64,000 nucleotides of DNA from assembly GCA_947455725.1 (NCBI GenBank), contig CANGPL010000010.1, positions 1-64,000 of the forward strand, written 5' to 3'. Shown one piece after another: positions 50,433-59,920 of this stretch (its first letter is position 1; each line of letters opens with the position of its first letter). The position numbers and the translations under genes were made by a program. Origin of the DNA: Hyphomicrobiales bacterium. Its GTDB lineage: Bacteria > Pseudomonadota > Alphaproteobacteria > Rhizobiales > Beijerinckiaceae. The notes beneath the pieces were generated by a model. That model was not told the DNA's origin. It saw only the letters and a list, made by a program, of their open reading frames with translations, and searched no databases.

Positions 50433-50535
50433 ATTAGATCGCCTTGTGTGGATAACGCATGCAGTCGGGAAGTAATTTCGAATGCTTGCGGTATGGTCCG
50501 CGCATAAAATAAGTTCTGATCGAAGGAGAGCGGAT

Positions 50536-51018
50536 ATGTCAGGCAGCGTGAACAAGGTTATTTTGGTTGGTAATGTTGGTCGTGATCCCGAAATCCGCCG
50601 TCTTGGTTCAGGCGAACCCGTTTGCAATTTCAGTCTCGCGACATCGGAAACTTGGCGCGACAAGGCAACGGGCGAGCGCAAAGAGCGCACCGAATGGCAT
50701 AATATCGTTATTTTTAACGAGAATTTGGCCAAAATTGCCGAACAATATTTAAAAAAGGGCTCGAAGGTTTATCTGGAAGGCTCGCTTCAAACCCGGAAAT
50801 TTACCGATAAGAACGGTGCCGAGCGGCAGGCGACCGAAGTCGTGTTGCAGCGTTACCGGGGTGAAATGACCCTGTTAGACGGAAGGTCGGGCCCATCATC
50901 CGATATGGGTGAGGGGGGTGGCTCGGTAAGTTACGGTGGCGGAAGTTCGGCGGGCTCGCGTCCAGCGATGACGGCACCCGGCGGACGTAGCGATCTGGAT
51001 GACGACATTCCGTTTTAA
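50536..51018 (+). CDS. ssb: Single-stranded DNA-binding protein
   Basis: Start ATG 50536 (MSGSVNKVILVGNVGRDPE) has AAGGAGA upstream and gives 160 residues; the longer frame from 50482 is discarded. The OB fold covers about residues 1-115. A Gly/Ser-rich linker ends in the acidic tip DDDIPF, which recruits repair and replication proteins. SSB protects single-stranded DNA. The gene is divergent from uvrA, as in many proteobacteria. Confidence 0.97.
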   Translation: MSGSVNKVILVGNVGRDPEIRRLGSGEPVCNFSLATSETWRDKATGERKERTEWHNIVIFNENLAKIAEQYLKKGSKVYLEGSLQTRKFTDKNGAERQATEVVLQRYRGEMTLLDGRSGPSSDMGEGGGSVSYGGGSSAGSRPAMTAPGGRSDLDDDIPF

Positions 51019-51140
51019 TTGTTTCGCCAATTTCTAGCCGGCGACTGCAAAAATTGACGATAGTATGAATCCATATAAAAGTTCCTTCGTTTTAATAGGC
51101 CCGAACAGAAAATGGGGCCTTTCATCGGGGGAACATCACT

Positions 51141-52451
51141 ATGTCTATCGCAGCTAGCGGCGCAAAGAAGCCGCTGTTTCAGCGTCTGTATGTTCAGGTT
51201 TTAGTTGCCGTTGCGTTGGGTATTGTCGTTGGCTGGCTGTCGCCAGAATTTGCCAAAAATGACTGGATTAAAGGCCTCGGTGATGGGTTCGTGAAGCTCA
51301 TCAAGATGGTCATCGCTCCGATCATCTTTTGCACCGTTGTTTCGGGAATTGCGCATATTTCGGATGCACGAAAGGTTGGGCGGGTAGGCGTTAAGGCGCT
51401 TGTCTATTTCGAAATTGTGTCGACCTTCGCGCTGATTATTGGCCTTTTGGTCGCCAATATTGTGCAGCCGGGCGCGGGCTTTTCGGGCAAACCCGATGCC
51501 AATGCTGTCGCGGGCTTCTTAAAGCAAGCGGGAGAAATGAAGGCGTCTGATTTCGTCCTCAATATTATCCCTGACAGCGTCGTTGGCGCTTTTGCCAAGG
51601 GTGATGTGCTGCAAGTTCTCCTCTTTGCCGTTCTGTTCGGTTTTTCTCTGATGGCGTTAGGCGAGAAGGGCCACTCGGTTCGTCGGCTCGTGGACGATAT
51701 GGCCCATGCCGTTTTCGGCGTTATTGCCATCATCGTTAAAGCCGCACCCATTGGCGCTTTCGGCGCGATGGCCTTTACGATTGGACGCTATGGGCCGCAG
51801 GCCTTGGGCAATCTTGCAGGCCTCATTGCCACCTTCTACCTGACAGCGTTCCTTTTTGTGGTTGTTGTTTTGGGGATTATTGCCCGTATTGCCGGGTTCT
51901 CGATCTTCAAATTCATCGCCTATATTAAGGACGAATTGCTGATCGTGCTTGGAACCAGCTCGTCGGAATCGGCCTTACCGCAATTGATGGAAAAGCTCGA
52001 GCGGCTTGGCTGCTCGAAGCCAGTTGTTGGCCTTGTCGTTCCGACGGGGTATTCGTTTAACCTCGACGGCACCAACATCTATATGACGCTTGCCACTTTG
52101 TTTATCGCGCAGGCGCTCAACGTACCACTTAGCTTTAATGAGCAGCTGATCATTCTGGGCGTCGCGATGCTGACCTCAAAGGGCGCCAGCGGTATCACAG
52201 GTGCGGGATTTATCACCTTAGCGGCCACTTTGGCTGCCATTCGGCCGGAATTGGTGCCTGGAATGGCGATCGTGCTTGGGATTGATAAATTCATGAGCGA
52301 GTGCCGCGCTTTAACCAATCTGACAGGCAATGGCGTTGCTTGTGTTGTGGTTTCTTGGTGGGAAGGTGAGCTTGACCGCGCCAAGCTTACCCGCGGCTTG
52401 AACCGAGAAATCGACCCATCGGACGTTCAGACGGCGATCACAACCGGCTAA
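51141..52451 (+). CDS. dctA: C4-dicarboxylate transporter DctA
   Basis: The 436-residue DAACS-family protein shows the signatures [15 protein letters not shown] (the Ser-rich re-entrant loop) and [16 protein letters not shown]. Eight membrane segments are expected. DctA imports succinate, fumarate and malate with protons or sodium. No DctB/DctD two-component genes are beside it, unlike the rhizobial arrangement. Glutamate/aspartate transport by the same family cannot be excluded. Confidence 0.9.
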   Translation: MSIAASGAKKPLFQRLYVQVLVAVALGIVVGWLSPEFAKNDWIKGLGDGFVKLIKMVIAPIIFCTVVSGIAHISDARKVGRVGVKALVYFEIVSTFALIIGLLVANIVQPGAGFSGKPDANAVAGFLKQAGEMKASDFVLNIIPDSVVGAFAKGDVLQVLLFAVLFGFSLMALGEKGHSVRRLVDDMAHAVFGVIAIIVKAAPIGAFGAMAFTIGRYGPQALGNLAGLIATFYLTAFLFVVVVLGIIARIAGFSIFKFIAYIKDELLIVLGTSSSESALPQLMEKLERLGCSKPVVGLVVPTGYSFNLDGTNIYMTLATLFIAQALNVPLSFNEQLIILGVAMLTSKGASGITGAGFITLAATLAAIRPELVPGMAIVLGIDKFMSECRALTNLTGNGVACVVVSWWEGELDRAKLTRGLNREIDPSDVQTAITTG

Positions 52452-52491
52452 GGCCCTAAAAATCGTTATTTTCTAACGAATTGAAGCATTT

Positions 52492-52525
52492 GGCGGCATC
52501 TGACACAATCGGGTGCCGTCATTTT
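52492..52525 (+). terminator. Probable intrinsic terminator after dctA
   Basis: GGCGGCATC (52492-52500) and GGTGCCGTC (52512-52520) form a 9-bp stem with two G-U pairs and an 11-base loop, followed by ATTTTT. It lies about 40 bases after the dctA stop and before gyrA. Confidence 0.55.
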
Positions 52526-52659
52526 TAATCTCTCCGCCTAACCATATGAAAAATCTTTGAATTCACCTAGTGGATGAGGGGTTTTTAACGATAGTGCCAG
52601 CGATCGGAATCGGCTAGAAAAACGACAGTGATTCTGCCCGTTTTTTGCGAGTCTGCATT

Positions 52660-55395
52660 TTGTCCGATAAGACCCCAACGCCTCCGGTACCCGTTCCGCA
52701 AGATATTCGTCCGGTTTCCATCACCGACGAGATGCGCCGTTCCTACCTCGATTATGCGATGAGCGTCATCGTTTCGCGTGCGTTGCCCGATGCGCGCGAT
52801 GGTTTGAAGCCGGTTCACCGCCGTATTCTCTATTCGATGATCGAAAACGGCTACACGCCGGATAAGCCCTACCGCAAATCGGCCCGCGTCGTTGGTGACG
52901 TGATCGGTAAATACCATCCGCATGGTGACCAATCGATCTATGACGCGCTCGTCCGTATGGCGCAGAATTTCTCGATGCGTCTGCCTTTGATCGATGGGCA
53001 GGGCAATTTCGGTTCTGTTGACGGCGATCCAGCCGCGGCGATGCGTTATACCGAGGTGCGGCTTGAGAAGGCCGCCATGTCGATCGTCAATGATCTTGAC
53101 GAAGACACGGTCGATTTCCAGCCAAACTACGATGGCAGCGAGCACGAGCCTGTCGTGTTGCCGGCCCGTTTCCCTAATCTCTTGGTGAATGGCGCAGGCG
53201 GTATTGCTGTTGGTATGGCCACCAATATTCCGCCGCATAATTTGGGCGAGGTGATTGATGCCTCGCTGGCCTATATCGCCGATCCGGCGATTTCGATCGA
53301 TCAATTGATCGAGATTGTCCCAGGACCGGATTTTCCAACCGGAGGTACGATTTTGGGGCGTGGCGGTGTGCGCAACGCCTATCACACGGGCCGCGGGTCC
53401 GTCATGGTTCGGTGTAAAGCCTCGATCGAAGAGCTGCGGCAAGGTCGTGAGGCGATTATCATCACCGAAATTCCCTATCAGGTGAATAAATCGACCCTGA
53501 TCGAGAAAATCGCGGAACTCGTTCGGGAAAAAAAGATCGAGGGTATTTCCGACCTTCGCGACGAGTCTGATCGTGATGGCATGCGAATCGTTATCGAACT
53601 GAAGCGCGACGCGGTTGGCGATGTTGTGCTTAATCAGCTATGGCGCTTCACGCAGCTTCAATCGAGCTTTGGCTGCAATATGGTGGCCTTGAATGGTGGC
53701 CGTCCGGAAGTCTTCACATTGCTCGATTTCATCCGCGCTTTCGTGGAATTCCGCGAGGAAGTTGTAACCCGCCGGACGAAATTCCGTCTTGGCAAGGCCC
53801 GCGACCGGTGCCATGTTTTGGTTGGTCTTGCGATTGCTGTCGCCAATATTGACGAAGTGATCCATTTGATCCGGACGGCGCCAGATCCGAATACCGCGCG
53901 TGAACAATTAATGACGCGCGAATGGCCGGCACGCGATATTGCGTCACTAATCGAGCTGATTGACGACCCACGGCATAAAGTTTCGCCCGAGGGCACGTAT
54001 CGGCTTTCGGAAGCGCAGGCCCGTGCCATTTTGGAATTGCGTCTTGCACGCCTGACAGCGCTTGGTCGGGACGAAATTTCCGATGAGTTAAATACAATTG
54101 CTGCGGAAATCGCTGATTATCTCGATATTTTACGCTCGCGCGCCCGTGTGATGGGTATCATCTCAGACGAACTCGTCGAGGTAAAATCGGCTTATGCGAC
54201 GCCGCGTCGTACCACCATTACCGAATGGGATGCGGATCTTGACGATGAGGATCTGATCCAGCGTCAGGATATGGTGGTTACCGTTTCGCATGCGGGCTAT
54301 ATCAAGCGCGTTCCGCTTTCGACCTATCGGGCGCAGCGTCGCGGGGGCAAAGGCCGCTCTGGCATGCAAACGCGTGATGAGGATTTTGTCTCGCGCCTCT
54401 TTGTTGCCTCAACGCATACGCCAATTCTGTTCTTCTCGTCGCTTGGGCAGGTTTATAAAGAAAAAGTCTGGCGCTTGCCGGAGGCCGCTCCAAACGCGCG
54501 CGGTAAGGCGCTAATTAATATGTTGCCGCTTGAAAAAGACGAGCGGATTACGACGATCATGCCGTTGCCCGAGAACGAGGAAGATTGGGATCGTTTGGAT
54601 GTGATGTTTGCAACCGCGGACGGGAATGTCCGGCGTAATAAGCTGTCCGACTTCGTGACCATCAATCGGGCCGGTAAAATCGCGATGAAGCTCGATGAGG
54701 GCGATGCGATTGTCGACGTACAAATTTGCACGTCGGAGGACGACGTTCTTCTCACAACCGCGAATGGCCAATGTATCCGCTTCTCGGTTGATGAAGTACG
54801 CGTGTTTAAGGGACGCGATTCAACCGGCGTTCGCGGTATATCGCTTGCTAAGGACGATAAAGTTATCTCGATGTCGATCCTGCACCATGTCGACGCGACT
54901 GCGGATGAACGCTCGGCCTATATCAAGATGCGGCGCGCGATTGCGGGGGAAGTGGGCATCGAAGAGCCCGCCGATGAAGAGAACGTTTCCGACGCAGCGA
55001 TTTCTCAGGAACGCTATGCGGAGCTCTCTGCTCGTGAGCAAGTTGTTTTGACCATCTCCGAAAATGGATATGGGAAGCGCAGCTCGGCGTATGAAATTCG
55101 TATCACAGGACGCGGCGGCAAGGGTATCGTTGCAATGGTCGTCAATGAGCGGAACGGCAAATTGGTTGCTTCGTTCCCTGTCGATCAATCGGATCAGATC
55201 ATGCTCGTCACCGATGGCGGTCAATTGATCCGCTGCCCGGTCGACGGCATCCGTGTTGCGGGTCGCGGTACGCAAGGTGTCACCATTTTTGATACAGCCG
55301 AAGGTGAACACGTTGTCTCCGTCGAGCGTATCAGCGATGAGGGCCTTGAGGACGGCAATGCGGACGAGGCAACCGACGACGTGACGGAAGGCTGA
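52660..55395 (+). CDS. gyrA: DNA gyrase subunit A
   Basis: No ATG exists before the conserved [16 protein letters not shown]. The likely start is TTG 52660 (MSDKTPTPP), giving 911 residues; TTG 52645 is an alternative. The breakage-reunion domain has the catalytic Tyr region and the quinolone pocket [10 protein letters not shown], with Gln where E. coli has Ser83. The GyrA box QRRGGKG is present at the start of the C-terminal wrapping domain, which also has an acidic insertion ([13 protein letters not shown]) and an acidic tail. Gyrase introduces negative supercoils. coaD follows after 14 bases. Confidence 0.96.
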   Translation: MSDKTPTPPVPVPQDIRPVSITDEMRRSYLDYAMSVIVSRALPDARDGLKPVHRRILYSMIENGYTPDKPYRKSARVVGDVIGKYHPHGDQSIYDALVRMAQNFSMRLPLIDGQGNFGSVDGDPAAAMRYTEVRLEKAAMSIVNDLDEDTVDFQPNYDGSEHEPVVLPARFPNLLVNGAGGIAVGMATNIPPHNLGEVIDASLAYIADPAISIDQLIEIVPGPDFPTGGTILGRGGVRNAYHTGRGSVMVRCKASIEELRQGREAIIITEIPYQVNKSTLIEKIAELVREKKIEGISDLRDESDRDGMRIVIELKRDAVGDVVLNQLWRFTQLQSSFGCNMVALNGGRPEVFTLLDFIRAFVEFREEVVTRRTKFRLGKARDRCHVLVGLAIAVANIDEVIHLIRTAPDPNTAREQLMTREWPARDIASLIELIDDPRHKVSPEGTYRLSEAQARAILELRLARLTALGRDEISDELNTIAAEIADYLDILRSRARVMGIISDELVEVKSAYATPRRTTITEWDADLDDEDLIQRQDMVVTVSHAGYIKRVPLSTYRAQRRGGKGRSGMQTRDEDFVSRLFVASTHTPILFFSSLGQVYKEKVWRLPEAAPNARGKALINMLPLEKDERITTIMPLPENEEDWDRLDVMFATADGNVRRNKLSDFVTINRAGKIAMKLDEGDAIVDVQICTSEDDVLLTTANGQCIRFSVDEVRVFKGRDSTGVRGISLAKDDKVISMSILHHVDATADERSAYIKMRRAIAGEVGIEEPADEENVSDAAISQERYAELSAREQVVLTISENGYGKRSSAYEIRITGRGGKGIVAMVVNERNGKLVASFPVDQSDQIMLVTDGGQLIRCPVDGIRVAGRGTQGVTIFDTAEGEHVVSVERISDEGLEDGNADEATDDVTEG

Positions 55396-55409
55396 GGCGA
55401 GGGGCGAAC

Positions 55410-55925
55410 ATGCCGGTCAAAACATTTCGAAAGGCATTCTATGCGGGCTCGTTTGACCCGGTAACGAATGGCCATGTCGATGTTTTGCGGCACGCCTGCC
55501 ACTTAGCCGATCATTTGATTGTCGCTATTGGTGTCCATCCGGGTAAGGCGCCGTTGTTTTCAGCCGATGAGCGTGCGGCGATGATTCAAAAGGCATGTCG
55601 TCCCTTCACATCCTCTGAGGGTGCCGAGGTTGAAGTCATCACCTTTGACGGACTGGCGGTCGAGGCAGCCAAAGCACACGGCGCCACATTGCTTATTCGT
55701 GGCCTTCGGGATGGCACCGATCTCGATTATGAAATGCAGATGGCCGGTATGAACCAGTCGCTAGCGCCTGACATTCAAACCGTTTTTCTACCGTCTTCGC
55801 CGATGGTTCGCCCGATTACCGCCACTTTGGTCCGGCAAATTGCGATGATGGGTGGCGATGTCTCAGCTTTCGTTCCTGATTTTGTTGCTGCGGGCCTCGC
55901 TCAAAAGCTTAAATCATCACGCTAA
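55410..55925 (+). CDS. coaD: Phosphopantetheine adenylyltransferase
   Basis: The 171-residue nucleotidyltransferase begins [18 protein letters not shown], with the T/HxGH nucleotide motif in the form [19 protein letters not shown] and the [10 protein letters not shown] region bind ATP phosphates. It makes dephospho-CoA in coenzyme A synthesis. GAGG precedes the start. Confidence 0.96.
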   Translation: MPVKTFRKAFYAGSFDPVTNGHVDVLRHACHLADHLIVAIGVHPGKAPLFSADERAAMIQKACRPFTSSEGAEVEVITFDGLAVEAAKAHGATLLIRGLRDGTDLDYEMQMAGMNQSLAPDIQTVFLPSSPMVRPITATLVRQIAMMGGDVSAFVPDFVAAGLAQKLKSSR

Positions 55926-55958
55926 TCACCTGATTTTCCTATAATTTCGGAGTCTTGA

Positions 55959-56489
55959 ATGTTTAAATCACTATGCCTTGCCTTGGTTCTTGCCTTGGGC
56001 GTTAGCTACGCACAAGCTGAGACCCTTGATCCTGCTAATACCGTCTATCTCGATACCAAAGATGGGCGTGTCGTTATTCAATTGCGGCCAGATTTGGCGC
56101 CAAAGCATGTCGCGCAGATTAAGACCCTCGTGAAACGCGGCTTTTATAACGGTATTGTTTTTCACCGTGTGATTGATGGCTTCATGGCCCAAACCGGCGA
56201 TCCGACGGGTACCGGCATGGGTGGTTCTGACTTGCCCAATTTGCCGGCGGAATTCACGCCACAACCCTTTAACCGTGGCACGCTCGGCATGGCACGGTCG
56301 AATGACCCAAACTCGGCCAATTCGCAATTCTTTATTTGTTTCGGACCAGCTGCGTTTCTCAACGGAAAATATACGGTGTTCGGCGAAGTCGTTTCCGGTA
56401 TGGAGTTCGTGGATAAAATTAAGCGCGGCGAGCCTGTGAAAAATCCCGACAAGATTATCAAAATGCAAATGATGGAAGACGCTAAGTAA
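55959..56489 (+). CDS. Exported peptidyl-prolyl cis-trans isomerase (cyclophilin)
   Basis: The 176-residue cyclophilin starts with a signal peptide (MFKSLCLALVLALGVSYAQA, likely cleaved after AQA). The catalytic FHRVIDGFMAQTGDPTGTG and QFFICFG stretches match the following cyclophilin. Its place is the periplasm, so it and the next gene serve two compartments. CGGAG lies upstream. It is 33 bases after coaD. Confidence 0.93.
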   Translation: MFKSLCLALVLALGVSYAQAETLDPANTVYLDTKDGRVVIQLRPDLAPKHVAQIKTLVKRGFYNGIVFHRVIDGFMAQTGDPTGTGMGGSDLPNLPAEFTPQPFNRGTLGMARSNDPNSANSQFFICFGPAAFLNGKYTVFGEVVSGMEFVDKIKRGEPVKNPDKIIKMQMMEDAK

Positions 56490-56504
56490 AAGGAAGACGA
56501 GACG

Positions 56505-57074
56505 ATGGCTAAAGAACCAGCAACAACTGAAAAGAAGCCAGCCGCTAAGAAGGCGACGGCAAAGAAAGCCGCCGCACCAAAAGCAGCTGCTCCAAAGAAA
56601 GAGTCAGCTGAAAAGAAAGCGGATGGCGTAGAACATCTCGTGCTTGAAACGACGAAGGGCACGGTCGTTATTAAATTCCGTCCGGATCTGGCGCCTAACC
56701 ATGTCGCTCGTATTTCGGAATTGGCCAAGTCAAAATTCTATGACGGCGTGGTGTTTCATCGCGTCATTGATGGTTTTATGGCGCAAACGGGTGATCCGAC
56801 AGGTACCGGCATGGGTGGATCGGGTCACAAGCTTAAGGCCGAGTTCAACGGCGAGCCGCATGTACGTGGCACTTGCTCCATGGCGCGTGCGCAAAATCCG
56901 GATTCTGGCGATAGCCAATTCTTTATTTGCTTCGATAATGCACGCTTCTTGGACCGTCAGTATACGGTTTGGGGTCAGGTTGTTGAAGGCATGGAAAATG
57001 TCGACAAGATCAAGCGCGGTGAGCCTGTGCGCGATCCCGACAAGATCGTAACGGCCAGCGTAGAATTGCGCTAA
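56505..57074 (+). CDS. Cyclophilin-type peptidyl-prolyl isomerase with Lys/Ala/Pro-rich N-terminal extension
   Basis: The 189-residue protein has the cyclophilin fold from about residue 42 (VEHLVLETTKGTVVIKF) to the end, including FHRVIDGFMAQTGDPTGTG and QFFICFDN. The first 40 residues are a low-complexity tail of Lys, Ala and Pro (e.g. KKPAAKKATAKKAAAPKA) resembling histone H1 or HU-like extensions. The ATG is supported by AAGGAAGA upstream, and no in-frame ATG follows before the catalytic part, so the extension is real. There is no signal peptide; it is cytoplasmic. Confidence 0.93.
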   Translation: MAKEPATTEKKPAAKKATAKKAAAPKAAAPKKESAEKKADGVEHLVLETTKGTVVIKFRPDLAPNHVARISELAKSKFYDGVVFHRVIDGFMAQTGDPTGTGMGGSGHKLKAEFNGEPHVRGTCSMARAQNPDSGDSQFFICFDNARFLDRQYTVWGQVVEGMENVDKIKRGEPVRDPDKIVTASVELR

Positions 57075-57083
57075 TAAAAAGGA

Positions 57084-57116
57084 CCGGTCGATGGTGCCAA
57101 AGGTGCCATCGACCGG
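57084..57116. other. Strong hairpin after the second cyclophilin gene
   Basis: A 15-bp stem (CCGGTCGATGGTGCC with GGTGCCATCGACCGG, two G-U pairs) closes an AAA loop nine bases after the stop codon. On the plus strand no T run follows. On the minus strand it is followed by a TTTTT stretch (plus-strand 57076-57080), so it looks more like a minus-strand terminator although no minus gene is nearby. The rest of the gap to queA is AT-rich with no feature I can support. Confidence 0.6.
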
Positions 57117-57361
57117 CCAAGACTACACTTACTGAAAATGCCTGCCTTAAAAACTTGCTGAGTTCCCGCAACAGTTTCGGGTCAGCACCTAGTGTGAAAC
57201 AAATTTTGCGACTTCACGCAACGTAAGGCTACACACTTATTACGAGTAAAGTTAAGAAGCCGATGGTGTTTGATTTAAAATCGCGCCTAATTTTTCAAAT
57301 TTAAAACCACGAGAATGAATTAAGAATTTATTCGAATGGTTTTAGGGTCTGGTACTGCACG

Positions 57362-58432
57362 ATGCGGGTTGAAGAGTTTGATTTTGAATTACCGGCAGAA
57401 CGCATTGCTTTGCGTCCAGCAGAGCCTCGCGAGAGTGCACAACTCTTGGTCGTGCAGCCTCATAGCAAATCTGTGCTTGCAGATTTTCGTGTTGCCGATT
57501 TAGTTGGGCTATTGCCCGCAGGCGATTGTCTTGTTGTGAACAACACAAAAGTTTTGCCTGCTCGATTGGTTGGAACACGTCAGCGAGGCAGCTCGGTAGC
57601 GGGTATCGAGGCAACACTTCACAAGCGTGAGGATGCATCAAGCTGGCGGGCTTTTGTGCGACCTGCAAAAAAAGTTTTGCTCGGTGAAAAGATACAGTTT
57701 CAACGCGATCCGGGCGGCGAAATACTCGAAGCAGAGGCTATCGAGAAGGGGGATGCTGGCGACATATTACTTCGCTTTGGTTTAAATGGGGAAGAGCTCG
57801 ACGCGGCTATTCGAAAGGTTGGCGTCATGCCTTTGCCACCCTATATTGCGGCGAAGCGGGCGGAAGATGAGCAGGATGAACACGACTATCAAACCATGTT
57901 TGCCGATCGAACGGGAGCGGTAGCAGCACCAACCGCAGGGCTTCATTTTACGCCTGATCTCATCCGGAACATTCAGCAAGCGGGCGTTCATATCGCGCAA
58001 GTAACACTCCATGTGGGGGCGGGAACTTTTCTTCCGGTCAAGGTGGACGATACAATCGATCACAAGATGCACGCCGAGTGGGGTGAGATTTCGGCTCATA
58101 CCGCTGCCCTTCTTAATGAAACCAAGGCGCGGGGAGGTCGAATTATTGCGGTCGGCACAACCTCATTGCGGCTTTTGGAATCCGCCGTTTCATCGGATGG
58201 CCAGTTCGCGGCGTGGTCCGGCGACACTTCGATTTTTATCACGCCCGGTTATGTTTTTAAGGCCGTTGATGTGCTCATGACGAATTTTCATTTGCCGCGT
58301 TCGACGCTGTTTATGCTCGTTTCTGCATTTTCTGGGCTCGACACGATGCGGAAAGCCTATAAACACGCGATTGAAACGGGTTATCGCTTCTATTCCTACG
58401 GCGATGCCTGCCTGTTGCACCGCGCGATTTAA
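57362..58432 (+). CDS. queA: S-adenosylmethionine:tRNA ribosyltransferase-isomerase QueA
   Basis: The 356-residue enzyme shows [19 protein letters not shown] at the start, [11 protein letters not shown], and the conserved [13 protein letters not shown]. It moves the ribosyl part of SAM onto 7-aminomethyl-7-deazaguanine in tRNA, forming epoxyqueuosine. tgt, which inserts the base, follows 14 bases later. Confidence 0.97.
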   Translation: MRVEEFDFELPAERIALRPAEPRESAQLLVVQPHSKSVLADFRVADLVGLLPAGDCLVVNNTKVLPARLVGTRQRGSSVAGIEATLHKREDASSWRAFVRPAKKVLLGEKIQFQRDPGGEILEAEAIEKGDAGDILLRFGLNGEELDAAIRKVGVMPLPPYIAAKRAEDEQDEHDYQTMFADRTGAVAAPTAGLHFTPDLIRNIQQAGVHIAQVTLHVGAGTFLPVKVDDTIDHKMHAEWGEISAHTAALLNETKARGGRIIAVGTTSLRLLESAVSSDGQFAAWSGDTSIFITPGYVFKAVDVLMTNFHLPRSTLFMLVSAFSGLDTMRKAYKHAIETGYRFYSYGDACLLHRAI

Positions 58433-58446
58433 GGGAATTGGGACTG

Positions 58447-59580
58447 ATGCCGTCCGAGCGTTTTGAATTTACCGTCACTGCCCGCGACGGCCACGCGAGA
58501 ACCGGATTTGTCTCGACGCCTCGCGGCGATATCCGCACACCGGCCTTTATGCCTGTCGGCACCGCTGGTACGGTCAAGGCGATGCATCCGGAGGAAGTTC
58601 GCTCGCTTGGAGCGGATATTGTGCTTGGGAACGTCTATCACCTCATGCTGAGGCCTGGCGCGGAGCGCGTGGCGCGCCTAGGTGGTTTGCACCATATGAT
58701 GAATTGGCCCCATCCGATTTTGACGGACTCTGGCGGCTTTCAGGTCATGTCGCTCGCCAAGCTTAGAAAACTCACGGAAAAAGGTGTTACCTTTTCATCC
58801 CATATTGATGGTTCGAAACACGAGTTAACGCCCGAACGCTCAATCGAGATACAGGGGCTTTTGGGCTCCGATATTCAGATGCAATTGGATGAATGCGTTA
58901 AACTTCCCTGTTCGGACAGCGAGGCTGAACGGGCTATGGAATTATCACTTCGCTGGGCGGAACGCTCCGCGACGGCCTTTGGTGATCAGCCCGGCAAAGC
59001 GATGTTCGGCATCGTTCAAGGCGGCGCCGTCGAGGCCTTGCGCATCCGTAGCGCCGAGGCACTCGCAGCCATGAACCTCAAAGGCTATTCCATTGGTGGA
59101 CTCGCAGTGGGTGAGCCACAAGAGATCATGTTACGGATGATCGAAACGGTTGAACCCTTTTTGCCGAAGGAAAAGCCGCGCTATTTGATGGGCGTTGGTA
59201 CGCCGGACGATATCGTCGAAAGCGTCCGCCGCGGCGTTGACATGTTCGATTGTGTGATGCCGACACGCGCCGGGCGCCACGGGTTAGCCTATAGCCGTTA
59301 TGGGAAGATCAATTTACGCAATGCGCGCCATGCTGATGACCATCGACCACTCGACGAGACATCTAATTGGGCGCCCGCACGTATCTATAGCCGAGCCTAT
59401 TTGCATCATTTGGTAAAGGCGGAAGAAATTTTGGGTATGATGCTTATTACAGGCATCAATCTCGCTTATTATCAAGAATTAATGGCTGGGTTACGAAACG
59501 CAATTTCGCTCGGGCAATTGGATGATTTTATTGCGCAAACGAAGCAGGGTTGGGAACAGGGCGATATACCCGTTCTCTAA
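58447..59580 (+). CDS. tgt: Queuine tRNA-ribosyltransferase Tgt, zinc site absent
   Basis: Start ATG 58447 gives 377 residues; an in-frame TTG nine bases upstream is not needed. The barrel carries the conserved [12 protein letters not shown] and [13 protein letters not shown] with the two catalytic Asp residues. The Cys-x-Cys-x2-Cys plus His zinc site of bacterial TGT is missing: at the aligned positions this protein has Ser306, Trp308, Ala311 and Ile337. The flanking YSRAYLHHL and [10 protein letters not shown] are intact. It exchanges guanine-34 for preQ1 in tRNA and is paired with queA. Confidence 0.95.
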   Translation: MPSERFEFTVTARDGHARTGFVSTPRGDIRTPAFMPVGTAGTVKAMHPEEVRSLGADIVLGNVYHLMLRPGAERVARLGGLHHMMNWPHPILTDSGGFQVMSLAKLRKLTEKGVTFSSHIDGSKHELTPERSIEIQGLLGSDIQMQLDECVKLPCSDSEAERAMELSLRWAERSATAFGDQPGKAMFGIVQGGAVEALRIRSAEALAAMNLKGYSIGGLAVGEPQEIMLRMIETVEPFLPKEKPRYLMGVGTPDDIVESVRRGVDMFDCVMPTRAGRHGLAYSRYGKINLRNARHADDHRPLDETSNWAPARIYSRAYLHHLVKAEEILGMMLITGINLAYYQELMAGLRNAISLGQLDDFIAQTKQGWEQGDIPVL

Positions 59581-59600
59581 TAGGTTTACGAAAGATAATC

Positions 59601-59897
59601 ATGACCGGAACAATCCTTTCCAGCGCTGATCTCGATCCGAGACGACGCAAAATCTTATTTCGTGCATGGCATCGCGGGTTGCGCGAAATGGATCTTATAA
59701 TGGGTCAATTTGCCGATCATTTTTTGAGTTCAATGAGCGAAGTTGATTTGGATCATTTCGAAAAGCTCATTGAGCAAGCCGACCGTGATTTGTTGCATTG
59801 GATCTTGGATGAAACCGATATACCGGCCGAGTTCGATACGGCTTTGCTAAAGGCAATCCGCAACCACCACAATCACAGCGCCCCGATTAATATTTGA
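59601..59897 (+). CDS. sdhE: FAD assembly factor SdhE (DUF339)
   Basis: The 98-residue protein carries the family motif RGxxE (RGLREMD, about residues 25-31) and a helical bundle. SdhE helps attach FAD to the flavoprotein subunit of succinate dehydrogenase. Start ATG 59601 is preferred because a longer frame begins inside tgt. It lies 20 bases after tgt and 23 bases before mfd. Confidence 0.93.
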   Translation: MTGTILSSADLDPRRRKILFRAWHRGLREMDLIMGQFADHFLSSMSEVDLDHFEKLIEQADRDLLHWILDETDIPAEFDTALLKAIRNHHNHSAPINI

Positions 59898-59920
59898 AGA
59901 AGTGATTAACGCGTAACATC

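Noticed and set aside
51054-51079. Promoter TTGACG / TATAAA before dctA
   Set aside because: Both hexamers look good but are only 14 bases apart, too close for sigma-70.
51097-51120. Terminator AGGCCC / GGGCCT after ssb
   Set aside because: The stem is only 6 bp, the loop is 12 bases and only three T residues follow.
55959-57074. Frameshifted or split duplicate cyclophilin
   Set aside because: Both frames are complete and have their own ribosome sites and different N-terminal targeting, so they are two genes.
57120-57361. PreQ1 riboswitch before queA
   Set aside because: The gap is AT-rich but I could not draw the short hairpin with the A-rich tail and pseudoknot of a preQ1 aptamer.
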